NCBI RefSeq assembly: GCF_004798865.1
Contig: NW_025336481.1
Span: 26,654,966-26,718,965, forward strand
Length of the DNA stretch: 64,000 nucleotides
Direction of reading: 5' to 3'
Origin: Varanus komodoensis
Lineage: Eukaryota; Chordata; Lepidosauria; Squamata; Varanidae
Both the position numbers and the translations under genes were made by a program. Of this stretch, positions 50,597-61,690 are shown piece after piece (position 1 is the stretch's first letter; every line of letters starts with the position of its first letter). The notes beneath the pieces are model-generated. The model was not told the origin of the DNA. It searched no databases and worked only from the letters and a program-made list of their open reading frames with translations.

Positions 50597-50885
50597 CTGG
50601 GAGCTCAAAGCTTCACATATCAGAGTCATTCAAACTTCAAGTGTATCAGTAATTGTGAACTTAAATGGAACCCAGCATAAGTGAACTGTGGGACACTTTC
50701 AGTGCTGCATGGTCTTCTTAACATCTGTGACTGCCTACTAACAGTACTACATCTGTTGTTTATAGTACTACAGTATGGTAATATAATACAGCTTAACTCT
50801 TGCCTATGCATATGTAAGGCATACAAGAATAGGGAGGAGGTCTCTTATATAGAAAGCAAGAAAAATAAGCTAAGGTAAGGAATGA
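49496..50885. other. No gene seen; contains (GT)22
   Basis: Unique DNA apart from the GT microsatellite at 50552-50595. No coding potential recognised. Confidence 0.45.
50552..50595. repeat. (GT)22 microsatellite
   Basis: Forty-four bases of uninterrupted GT, the longest dinucleotide repeat in the window. Confidence 0.95.
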
Positions 50886-50889
50886 AACT

Positions 50890-51310
50890 TAAATAGAGAC
50901 TTGATGGATCAGGCCTCTCTCAGCAACCCATTTCCTACACAGTTAATGTTAACTTCTCAGACAGCCTTGACTATCAGGTGGTATAAAAAGGGAAGGAAGG
51001 AAGGAAGGAAGGAAGGCAGGCAGGCAGGCCTTTGGAAAGCCTACAAGCAGCCCAACAGGGCAATAATCTTCTCCTGCTATTGTTTTGCAGCAACTGCCAT
51101 GCAGACACATGGTCTTTCTGATCCTGGAGGTGGCATATAGCCATTAGGCCAGTTAGCAGGTACAGACCAATCTTCCATGATTTGCCCAACCACCTTTTAA
51201 AGCCATTAAAGAAATAGCCATTAGCAAATCTTGTAGAAGCACATGCCATGGATAAACTCTGCACTGTGTAAAGTATTTTCATTTTGTCTGCGTTATTAGC
51301 CCAAGTGCAC
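50890..51310 (-). repeat. CR1-related LINE 3' region, reversed, with internal microsatellite
   Basis: The order of phrases is the inverse of the CR1-type family at 23335-23530: 'gatggatcaggcctctctcagc', 'gcctacaagcagccc', 'gcaactgccatgcagac', 'gaggtggcatatagccatt', 'caaccaccttttaaagcc', 'ctgcactgtgtaaagtattttc'. It therefore reaches further into the element than the other two copies. A (GGAA)n(GGCA)n tract at 50989-51029 sits inside it. Confidence 0.65.
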
Positions 51311-54300
51311 AAAAAGATCCCCCTAAAGGCAGCAAGAGACCTGTTCTGCACACATGTGCCCTCATATGCATTTATATAGTTGTCCATCCTATAATTTGTA
51401 GGAAGCACATAGCTTATTACACTTTTAAGATGGCAAGCTATATTTAGACAGAGGAGGGTTGTGCTCTGCAGAAATTGCTGCTGAGAGACTACTCAGAACT
51501 TCATTACAATGATGTTGAAGTTCATGTACAGTATTTACTCTCCCAGACTTATCCCAAGACCCTTAAGATGGCTTTGTTGTACTATTACTATCTGCATAGA
51601 ACATGCTGTCTTCATTGCACGCTGCATGAAAATCATTGGGGACTGTCATAGTTTGAGTCATTGCCTGGATCCAGGTAGTATAAGTTATGTGAGGGTTAAA
51701 AAACCCTGAAATAGTTCAGAGCAGACCACAGGTTATTTTAGGGCTGTTTAAACTCTCAGATGACTCTGCCATCCTATTTCATGTGACTACCTGGTTTTGG
51801 ATTGCACAACAAGCTGGAATGGGCAAGCTGGCCATGGGCTTAAATAGCCCATGGTGGGCTTTGGTGATATTGTGAGCTAGGTGAGAACATTCAGGAGCAA
51901 TGTTCATGGTTTCATTCCCATAAGTATTTGTGCAAAATCTTAGCATATGAAGCAACATCTCTGGATCTAGTTTCCATTTTGTTCACAGAGTGCTCTAGTA
52001 CAATACCCTGAAGACACCTTCCTTATGTAGAAATGTACCTTTGGATTAAACCCTTTGAATATTAGAGAATTATATTCTTTGAGCTATTGGTAACGCCACA
52101 GAATAGGCAAGATTGTAACTTGCCTTTTGTCAAATTACACAGAGATGGAACTTTGATAGGAAGTTAGAAGTTAAATAGGATATATAACCTAGGCTCCTCA
52201 ATTTCTGACTGCATATCAAACTTGATTTTATGAACCTTTCAGTGTGAGATTATTCTACTTGTAAAGGAGCTTTTTTCCTTTTCCTCCCAGTGATTACAAA
52301 GCCAGATTGTAAGCTGAACAAAATAACCCATTCTTTAATGAAGTAATCAGATGTCATCTCGGCATTACAGTGAATTACAATAGTAGGAGCTTTATCATAA
52401 GCACCTTTAGTAGCCCATTTTAAAATTGTAGCCCATCTTTCCCATCAGCATATTATGTTTCTCAAGTTGGGGATTTAGCTGACAAAGCAGCATTAGCTAT
52501 CTGATCACTAATATGGAATAAAATGAATAAAAGCTGGCTCCAACTCAAAGAGATTACTTTTGTTTATTCACTACAAGGTGTTTGCGATAAGATCTTAAAA
52601 CTGGAAGTTTTCAAGCCCCCTTAGGTGAAGCAATTCTTTTCTTTTCTTTCATCTAAGGTTTTATTTGAAATTAGGTACACACACATAGCCACACTTTATG
52701 TTTGTATACGGGCAAATTGTAATCATAAATGATTATATAGTTCTGGCACAAGGGAATTTACAGCCTCCCATCCAAATTAAGGACAACCAGAACCTTATTC
52801 AGGGAAGCCTTTGTTTTCAGTGATCTGTTTATTTGACATTATGTAGAATGAGGATGAATTTCTAGATGTGATTAAAGGTGAAAGTTTAACATCTACAGCA
52901 ACAGAATCAAGATCATACTTTCAATAATTCTACGTACATGTGACAGAATCTCTGTTGAGCCAACATAAACAATACTTAGTCCTTATTGTACTAGAATAAC
53001 CTCTTCCAACATGATACCTTTCAGATGGGTTTGACCACAACACACATAATCTCCATTACCATGCCCAGTGATGGATAAATTACACTGTATCTAGAAGATG
53101 TAATATAGACATTATTTACTATTTACTAGTTATCTCTTAATAACTAGCCATGGAACTAGGTTTTTGGAGCAGTGTCTTCATCCTAATGCTGCATTAAATG
53201 TGGATTTACTTTAATTCTACATTATGCATTAGTGAACAACTCCACACTTAAACCAATGTTTAATTTTTCTTTATGTCTTCTCTGTCCTTTGCAATTTGAT
53301 ATATTGGAAGATTGTTTTAGAAATGCTCTATGTCATGGCAAAAGCTATATGATTCAAGTAGTCTTTCAAGAAAACCAAGTGAAAGAAAGAGCAGTTCTGC
53401 ATTTTAAACTTTGAAAGGCTGCTTAAAATATTCAGGAGCATATAACAGATGTAGTGAAGGAATCCAGAAAGAGATGGTGATCCCTGAATCTAGGTAGGCC
53501 AAGAGGAATTTGATTAGTCAGACATCGTCTTCTTCCATTAAAAGCTGTTAATCTTTAGATCTCCTTTTGACAGGTAAGATAAAGCATATATGCGGCACAT
53601 TTCCTTTGGTTAATACTGACAGGATGTTTCATTTTGAACAAGGAAAAATTCCTGCCATTGCTATTAGAGCCAAAAGTAAGATAATGTGGATATGGAATAT
53701 TTTATAATGATAATTTGGGGTTGAGCTAGCCCTTAGGCACAGAAAAGCAGCTGTTTTAAGCATCATTTCCTTGGAAGTACAAGCCCCGCTCCCCGCCAGT
53801 CAGTGTGTGCCAGCCAGTCCTGTTTATGGACCAGTGTCACCCTGATTGTGAGTGGAGGGAGAAACAGGCAACACAGTCTATCACACTCCTTTTTTACCCT
53901 TTCCTTCCTGCAGCCTTCTCCCCTGTTAACTGGTAGCAGCAGAAATCCTCTCGCTCCTCTTTCTGAAAGAAGAAATCACAACATTTAATAAAAATATTTA
54001 ACATTTCAGAAAAAATGGCAATAGAAAAAGGTTTTAACATCTGAATGGGTATATACACACATACAACACAAAATTCCATATGTGTAGCAGAGTTTTAAAA
54101 CAACCAAGGATCAATCCATCAAGCTAAGCTAAGGAGATTGTGCTCCCTGGGGAGCTCAGGGAAAGCTGCAAAGATACATTGTGTGTCTGTCAGGTGGGTG
54201 CATAAGTACATTTTCTTGCCAATGTCTGAAGGCTGTCTAGCTGTAAAAATTCTTATTATTTGTGAGTAGACAGGCAGATGGGTTAATTGGGGAAGATTTT

Positions 54301-55195
54301 GTGGGCAATATACACAGAAATGGATTTTGGATGCTCTTGGGATTTGCTGCTTTTTTAATGACTCTGAGATGAAGATTATCCTTCCCAATCCACTTTGCGG
54401 GCATATTTTCTCTCTCTCTCCTTGTTACAATGGGTTGCGACAGAATTACTCTAACTCTTACTCTTACTGTTAATACGGATTTCTCCACACTGTTTTGCAC
54501 TCATGATCATGATCTTGATTGTGCAATAAGATTCTTGCTGAAGCAGGGGAATATAGGTCCAGTTCGTGCTCACAAAAGAACCCCCTAACTTATAGCACAG
54601 CCATCTTGATTAGTTTCATATGAAACAACTTATGCAGTTTTCAGGGTATTAATTGGTACTGTCTCAATGTGACAGTTGCCCATAGAAACTGAGACACATT
54701 TGTCACAGTTTGCCGTTATCGTGGCACCATGATCTTGCTAACCTACATTAGCTATGCACATTGTATCTATTTCTGAAGTTGCTGACAATTTAACGAGTCA
54801 GAATTTAATTGATTTATACCTTCAAATCTCCAGCAAAGTGAAGTTAGACTTGACTGCTGCAGTCAATGAAAACACAAAAGAACATCTGTTGTCTTCTTCT
54901 AGCCTCCAGCCATTCCTCCAGGTATCTTACAGTGAACTAACTTTTCAAACAGCCTCTGGTGCAGCTGTGTTGGACTATCAATAAAGTACATCATTTTTCA
55001 AGGAAAGGAGGGCATAACAAAATTCTGATTATGGCTTAAAATGAAAACAAGTATCAAGGTAAGAAAGATATTGTTTTCAAAGGGATCTGAAACATGTGAC
55101 ATTTTACAGACAGTCCCTCTATGGCAGAGTCCCACCACCACCACCCCCAGCTCCACTCCTTGTGTGCAGCCATTGCATTGTTCAGATGAGTTTCC
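51311..55195. other. No gene seen; includes repeat-free AT-rich block
   Basis: No exon was recognised. The stretch 52230-52570 is free of repeat signatures and rich in TAAT, ATTA and CAGATG-like cores (see findings). No LINE or SINE end is evident between 51.3 and 55.1 kb. Confidence 0.4.
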
Positions 55196-55199
55196 CAGG

Positions 55200-55790
55200 T
55201 GCGCACAAGAGATCAAGGGCTCTGGTGATAATGATGAGTAAGGCTCAGAGGACGGAGAGTGGATCGTTGTTCCAGGAGCAGCTCAGAGTTCTCACTCTGA
55301 CATTGGAGTTTTTGAGACTAGTGAGGCCTCAGGTGGCCAACTACTTCCAGAGAGCCAGCCTGAGACAGCACTGGGTCAAAGCACTTCAAGGACAACCACT
55401 GAGCCTCCTCCCATTCCTGATTGTCGGAAAGAAGCAGCTAGAGAGCAGGCCGAGGAGGGTTCCTTGGGAGTTTGGGATGCTCGGTCACGTAGACACGCTC
55501 GCCAGCCTGGGCAATTAGAAATTGGATGGGAGGAGCAGCAGCAAGCACACTTCCAGAGCACACCTCCCTCCAGAAATGGGCTCGAAAGGGTTCATAAGCA
55601 AAGTTTGGTGAGACTAGGGTCAAAGCAAGACATCAACTTTCTACCTTGAGTGTTTTCACAAAATATTGTGGATATTTTGTAGCTGTATGGAATAAAGACA
55701 TTCTGAACAATGATTGAAGTGCTTTCTTGTTGGGAAGGGATGCCTGGCTCATGACATGGCTGGTTCAAGACATGCATCAGGTGGGGTGCA
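55200..55790 (+). mobile_element. Retroelement terminal fragment, class unresolved
   Basis: A GC-richer patch in AT-rich surroundings encodes one low-complexity frame (about 55260-55649) rich in Glu, Gln, Ser, Pro and Arg, with stretches such as A-R-S-R-R-H-A-R-Q-P-G. About 65 bp after its stop comes 'tgtatggaataaagacattctg', a poly(A)-signal-like end. This composition is familiar from the last coding part and 3' end of squamate retroelements, but I cannot say whether the source is an LTR-type or a non-LTR element. It looks like a single old, partial copy. A host gene exon is less likely because no domain or splice-site pair is visible. Confidence 0.35.
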
Positions 55791-57120
55791 AATGGTCACA
55801 CACACCCCTCAGAAGTCAAATGATACAGTAGCTAGGTCCAATCAGGTTAGCTGAGCCATAAAATCTCACAAACATCCCCCTCCTCCCATTAAAATAACAC
55901 AGCTAAGCATTTACTGCCCTTTTGTGGCTCCTTTGTGAATATGCTGCCTGGGGCAACCACCATTCCCCGCCTCATGGACCAGCTTCATGCTTCAGCTTCC
56001 TGAATAAGAGCCCATATAGAAGATTAAATAACAATGCAGTCCATGCCTGGTTCAGTCAAGTTACTCAAACATCATCATTATCTAGTACATATTTGACTTC
56101 TGTTCCATTTCTTTCAGGAAACTTAATTTCCAGGCAAGAATTCTAGGGATTCCCTTGAAACCAGTCCAATGGGAGCCAAGTAAATGAGAATGGAGGTAGT
56201 ACTTGGATGTGCCAAGTCTAAACAGTACACACTGTACAATATAATTGCGTGTTTATGTTTGCCAGTGGCAGATTTCAGACTTGTGGTGTGCTTATGCAAC
56301 TAGTAGCCTTGGGAAGCATTCCATCTGAAAACAAAAACAAAAACAAAAGACAACACACACAATGTATTGGTAAAAGCCTTATTTTCTCTCTGTACAACTA
56401 TGCAAGGTTAGTATTGTTTATCTTCAAGATCTCATAGAGATTACCATGACTTCTCAAAGAGTTTTTACTGCTAGTTATTGTGAAACACATTTTTTTCACT
56501 TACATGCCAACTTTCATTTGGTTTGTAAGACCCCCTTTCATTCAACTTGATGTGTACCTGGTTGAAGAAAGTGTGAAATAAAACATAAAATATCAAACCA
56601 GCAAGTGAAAATCTGCATGGCTAAGTAGCCTTCCTGCATATTGCCAGTGAGCGTATATCTTGGCTGCACGCTCAACTGGCTGGATCAATTATATGCTGCC
56701 TAGGGGTTGTGCGTCCACACCCAAAGCCACCAATTGTTATAGATAAGTAGTAACTGCACATAAAGTTGCATCTGCATCCAGAAATAGCCATTAATTGGCT
56801 GTGGAGGCAGCATGTACCCAGTAGAAATTTGTCAGGCTCCCTTTCACTCTGTCCTTCAACAGTTTTTGAAGTCCTTTTAATGCCAACTATTCTTTTGATT
56901 AGTGATCTGCTGTTTTCATTATATTTGGTATGGGATTTTCACCTCTCCTACCCTTTAACAGTAGTGTTTTAGAGCATAATTCTATACATTTTTAAACAGA
57001 AAAACATCCTACACCTGGGACTTTTTCCTGTCTAACTATGACAGAATTGTGTCTTTAATGGGGTAACAGCACCTGGATCTAACCCAAGAATTTTACTGCC
57101 TTGTTTTATTATAAACAAAT
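55791..57120. other. No gene seen
   Basis: Unique-looking AT-rich DNA with an 'aaaacaaaaacaaaaacaaaag' run near 56328-56348. No repeat body or exon recognised. Confidence 0.4.
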
Positions 57121-57124
57121 GATG

Positions 57125-58345
57125 GAGGTAGTCTCAGATGTGATGTTTGGGTCCCCAGACTGCTGGTTCTGGGAAATTTCAACATTCATGCTGAGGGCAT
57201 CCTGCCTGGTGCAGCTTAGGCTTTCATGGTCTCCATAACAACCATGGTGTTGTCCCAACATATCATTGGTCTAGCACATGTGGAGGGACATACTCTAGAC
57301 CTGATCTTTTTCATCAGATATGAGGATGATGATCTGTGTGGGTACTTGCCTGCTGAGTTTTAGACTGATGGCAGCTTTTCCTTTCTACAAGTGTGGGGGG
57401 CCTATTAAGATGGTCTGCTCCCAGGCACTAGTGGGTCCAGACTGTTTTGAGAGCTCTTGGGGTGCATTCTGGCTGATACGGCTGGAACTCCAGTTGATGG
57501 AGCACAGAAATGCAATGGAACACAGAAATGATCCAGACAGTTGATATAGTCACTCCTAAGCCCCCTTTCTGTTGTAGAGCTTGTATGGCTCCATGCTGTT
57601 CCTCAGAGCTGAGTGTGATGAAGCAACATAGTGCACAACTTGAGTTCAGATAACTCCTATTGGGTGCAGTCAAACCCTTGCATATATTTACAGTTGGGCT
57701 TATTTATAGGCAGTGAGGGCAGCAAAGAAAATTCATATCTTCAATCTTCTCTTTGCTGACCAGTGGAGCTGGGTTGTCTGGGCCCATGCTGTCCATGGCT
57801 CCAAGGACATCTTAGACCCATCTGAGGTCTGCTGTAATATTCTCTGACCCTTCCAGGACAAAACAATAACAATAATAAAAATCTTGCTTCCACTGGGACA
57901 TAGACTCAAAAGCTTGAAGCAGTTGAATCTGTTAGATTCAATTGGACCTAGATCGCAGTCTAGTCCAATTGCGGGAGATGGGTTTCAGCTAGCATAGCTT
58001 GAGGTTGTTGGCAAGCTGGTTGGACAGGTTTGTCCAACCACCTGTATACAGGATCCTTGACCCTTCTGGCATATAAAAGCCAGAAAGGAAGAAGCAACTT
58101 ACTGGGCCAGGGAGGTAATTGATGCCTCTTTGTGAGAGGGAGTGATCCCAAGGCTCCCGAAAGAGGCAAGGATGAAACCATTTCTGAAGAAATTTTCCCT
58201 TAATCCAGAATAACTTAATAACTTCAGAATAGTAGCAAATGTTTTAGCAAGGCTTTTGAACAGGTAATTGTCAACCAGGCATTCTTAGACAGACTAATTA
58301 CCGGGATCTAGCAAGGCAAACAAGCCTTCCCAGATTAGTTCCCCT
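57125..58345 (+). mobile_element. L2-type LINE copy A: endonuclease to early RT region (decayed)
   Basis: The translation shows L-L-V-L-G-N-F-N-I-H-A-E near 57163-57196 (the L-G-D-F-N-x-H block of the apurinic-type endonuclease), then G-H-T-L-D-L-I-F near 57288-57311. After a long eroded middle comes V-I-P-R-L-P-K-E-A-x-M-K-P-F-L-K-K-F-S-L-N-P near 58142-58205 (the usual lead into the reverse transcriptase). Several stops and shifts are present, so it is inactive. It is interrupted at 58346 and resumes at 58478. Confidence 0.7.
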
Positions 58346-58477
58346 GTCAGTTTATTTAATATGTTGTCTTCATCAGTCTTCATCACTGTTGGTTTTAATT
58401 TCTTGTAAACTGTCCAGAGCCTATGAAAATGGAGTGGTATATAAATATTAAGATAAATAAAGTAAACATTTTAGCTT
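58346..58477 (+). repeat. L2-type LINE 3' tail inserted in copy A
   Basis: 'ttaatttcttgtaaactgtccagagcc..gaaaatggagtggtatataaatattaagataaataaag' is an L2-type 3' end. It sits within copy A, between the pre-RT block and the V-T-L-L-I-L-L-D-L block. A short L2-type insertion into an older L2-type copy is the simplest reading. Its left limit is approximate. Confidence 0.6.
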
Positions 58478-58595
58478 GGGTTCTGGCCTGATTTTGGTGT
58501 GGTCACCCTGTATGATGGTCATCCTGTATGATGACCTATGGTGAGAGAGGGGGAGTGTGACCCTGTTGATACTCCTGGACCTCTTCTAAGTTCTA
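58478..58595 (+). mobile_element. L2-type LINE copy A, continued (early RT)
   Basis: After the inserted tail the frame reads D-D-L-W-stop-E-R-G-S-V-T-L-L-I-L-L-D-L (58530-58583), the expected start of the reverse transcriptase palm in this family. It then ends abruptly. The same L-L-V-L-L-D-L-S motif recurs 270 bp further on in copy B, which shows that two separate copies lie side by side. Confidence 0.6.
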
Positions 58596-58799
58596 ATATA
58601 AGGCCTAGAGATCATGATTACTGTCAACATCTGAGATGAGAAAGGAAGAGAGAAAGAAAGCTAGCAAGCTAGCTAGTTCTTGGATGATGTTTATTCTATA
58701 TAGTGTCTATTGCATTTTAAGACACTCTGGACTGAAAGCCACTCTTTGTTTGAAGAGTCTCGGCACCAGAGGGTAAACAGCTTTCAAATATGCCCACAT

Positions 58800-60119
58800 G
58801 GAGGAAGCACCATGATGAATAAGAACATATTTCTGTTGGTTCTCCTGGACCTCTCAGCAGCTTTCGATACCATCAACCATGGTATCCTTCTGGATAGGCT
58901 GGCAGGACTGGGAGTAGGAGGCACTGCTTGGCAGTGGTTCTGCTCCTACCTTGATGGCCGATTCCAGAAGGTGGTGCTGGGGGACTTTGGCTCTGCGTTG
59001 TGGCAACTTTGCCATGGAGTACCGCAGCGTTCCATTTTGTCCCCCTTGCTATTTCATATCTAAATGAAACCACTGGGAGAGGTCATCAGGAGCTTTGGGC
59101 TGCGGAGTCATCAGTATGCTGATGACACCCAGCTCTACCTCTCTTTTTCAACTAACCCAGGTAGGCAGTGGCTGTACTGAACTGGTGCCTGGCCGAGGTA
59201 ATGGGCTGGATGAGGGCCAATAAACTGAAACTCAGTCCAGATAAGATGGAGGTTCTGTTGGTGGGTGATTCGAGCTCCAGGGTAGGTGACTTGGGCCTTG
59301 CCCTGGACGGGGTTGCACTCCCTCTAAAGGACAGGGTCCACAGCTTGGGAGTGCTCCTTGACCTGGAGCTGTCCTTGGAAGCTCAAGTGACAGTGGTGGT
59401 GACGAGCGCTTTCCTTCTGCTTCGGCTAATCCATCAGCTGTGTCCCTACCTGGAGGAAGATTGCCTAGCAACAGTGACACATGCATTGGTTACTTCCTGG
59501 TTGGATTTCTGTAACACGCTTTACGTGGGACAGTCCTTGAAGACAATCCAGATACTTCAGATGGTGCAAAACAGAGCTGCCAGGATGCTGTCGGGGACTG
59601 GGCCTTATTCTCATATAACCCCAGTCCTCTATCAGCTCCATTGACTTCCCATCGAAGTCCAGGTGCAGTTCAAGGTGCTGGTTATTACCTATAAAGTCCT
59701 AAATGGCTTGGGACCAGGATACCTAAAGGAACGCCTTCTTCCCTGTTTGCTCTCCTACCCCCTGAGATCGGCAGCAGAAGCCCTCCTCCGGAAACCCTCT
59801 GTGAAAGATATTAGGAGGCAGTGTACCTGGTGGAGGGCCTTCTCTGCAGTGGCGCCCCATCTATGGAATGCGCTCCCCAGAGAGGTCCACCTGGCACCAT
59901 CATTATATGTTTTTCGGTGCCAGGTTAAGACCTTTTAATTTAATCAATATTTTAATAAGTTTTAATATTGAATTTTATCATCATATTTTAATTGCAGCCA
60001 GAGTGGGTTGTTAATTAATTTATGTTATGTTAGATATTTGTATTTTATTTGTGTAAGCCGTCCTGAGGCTCTTGCAAAGGACAGCATACAAATATCTTAA
60101 ATAAATAAATAATAAATAA
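58800..60119 (+). mobile_element. L2-type LINE copy B: reverse transcriptase to 3' tail (nearly readable)
   Basis: This copy encodes the RT domain and C-terminal part of the LINE polyprotein. Visible motifs are LLVLLDLSAAFDTINHGILL (58832-58891), a C-H-G-V-P-Q-R-S-I-L-S-P-L-L-F block near 59011-59055, and the catalytic Y-A-D-D-T-Q-L-Y (YADD at 59115-59126). The thumb and C-terminal region run from V-L-N-W-C-L-A-E-V-M-G-W-M-R-A-N-K-L to L-W-N-A-L-P-R-E-V-H-L-A-P-S and K-T-F-stop at 59938. Three defects are seen: a TAA at 59061-59063, a frameshift near 59160, and a TGA for the expected Trp at 59642-59644. The 3' UTR ends with the L2-type 'gtaagccgtcctgaggctc' and an AATAAATAAA tail at about 60055-60119. 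The copy is 5'-truncated and younger than copy A. Confidence 0.85.
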
Positions 60120-61440
60120 ACATATTTCCTATGTGTCCATGCAGCCAGTGGATCATCTGCATCCAGCCTTCAGTCACTGATTGTAATCATTCTTTTGTAA
60201 TAGTTATACAAGTCAAGGCTGTTTTGACAGAGAAATTGTCATGTTGGTTTTCAGTTGGTTCATTGGATGTTCAAGTAATGAACTTTAGTAATAACTATTG
60301 ATAGTTATACATCTCCTTTACACCAACATGGTGATGATGTGAATTGCAATCCAATACATTTGGATGACACTAAATTACATTATTTAATTGAAGATGTGTG
60401 TTTTAAAATGATGCATGCTCCATACATTTGATTTGTGAAGATCAACAGAAGTCTTACTGAAACAGTTAACTTCTGACTGGGATAAACTATTTCAGATTGC
60501 AGGTGAGGTCTCACACAACAAATGCCCTGCAAGGAAAATGATTCTCACAGAGAACACTAGCAGGCCAGGGATAACACCAGGCTAGAAGTGATGTTCCTGA
60601 TAGCTAGCTTTTACGTGCAAGGATTTGAAGATGGGAATGGAGAATCCGTTAGTCAAATGAGTGTCCATCTCCAGTCTGAAGGAAAAAAAAGTCCATCTTT
60701 TATATAATGCAATCATGTAGGCTGTAATTGAAAATAGAGGACAAAATAGAAGGTATTTCATTGCCTCCTTTCTGCTAATCCTCTGTTATAATTACAAAAC
60801 TACTCTGTGGAGTTCTGGCCCACATGTCCCCCTTCTTTTAATGGAGAGGAATGCAATTGTCTTCTGGGCTGTACATGTAAATAGTCAAAACTTTACAGTG
60901 TTTTAGTATACATGAATCATTGATGAAGCAAGGGAGTAAACCAGCACACTTCTTTTTTATTTTTGGAGGAGAAAATTTTTCCAGAATGCTGATAGCAGCC
61001 ATTTAGATTTCATAGGGTGTCCTAGTCAGAGAGCATTTTAGGGAAAAGAGGTGAAATGTTGCCAGTGGGGGAAACAATACACAACTTATTTTTTTCTGAA
61101 TAGAAAATACTGAAAAATCCATAACAGTGAACACCAAAATATTGGAGCTTTGAAGAAATCCAATATTGCATTGCTTTATACCTTGGGGACCAAAAACACA
61201 TTGCCATGTTGATATTCCATCTCTAGTGCATCTCTAAAATGGCTAAGCTGAAGATAGAGAGAGTTGGGAGAAGAGCACTAAATGTGAATTTGTGGAATTC
61301 ATACACACAAGCACTACTATTTTCCACCATGACCACAATTGTATCCCTCATGGAGAGAGATTAGTGTGAAATAGATGGTTCATGGAGACAGCTGACAGGC
61401 ATCATCATTATTATTTTTAATCACAGTTGTTGCAACCACT
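60120..61440. other. No gene seen; mostly unique DNA
   Basis: No exon or transposon recognised. The block 60715-60960 is AT-rich and repeat-free with several TAAT/ATTA cores. Confidence 0.4.
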
Positions 61441-61444
61441 GGGA

Positions 61445-61690
61445 TTAAGAGCTGGTGCAGCCTGATGGTTACATGCCTGAGTTATGAATCAGGAAATCCT
61501 TGCCTTGATTCTTCCCTCTGCCATTAACTCGCTAGGTGGCCTTAGGCAAGCCATTGTAACTCAGTATCAGATTGCCAGCCTGAACTATGAAGGATAACAA
61601 TGCTGGCTTTCCTTACAGACTTGTGACTAAATAATTGCATGTGAAGTGCTTTGAACACTTGAAAGGACAATGCAAATGTCCTATTATTTC
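61445..61690 (+). repeat. tRNA-derived CORE/MIR-like SINE
   Basis: Forward orientation: a tRNA-like head 'gctggtgcagcctgatggttacatgcctgag', then 'ctctgccattaactcgctaggtggccttaggcaagccattg' (the core, usually 'gctgtgtgacctTgggcaagtca'), then 'gaaggataacaatgctggc'. The 3' part 'tgtgaagtgctttgaacacttg..caatgcaaatgtcctattatt' resembles the L2-derived tail of MIR-type SINEs. The copy is nearly full length but old. Confidence 0.75.

Noticed and set aside
58710-59938. Host gene reading of the three consecutive frames
   Set aside because: The YADD and L-L-D-L-S-A-A-F-D-T motifs and the L2-type 3' tail identify it as a LINE.
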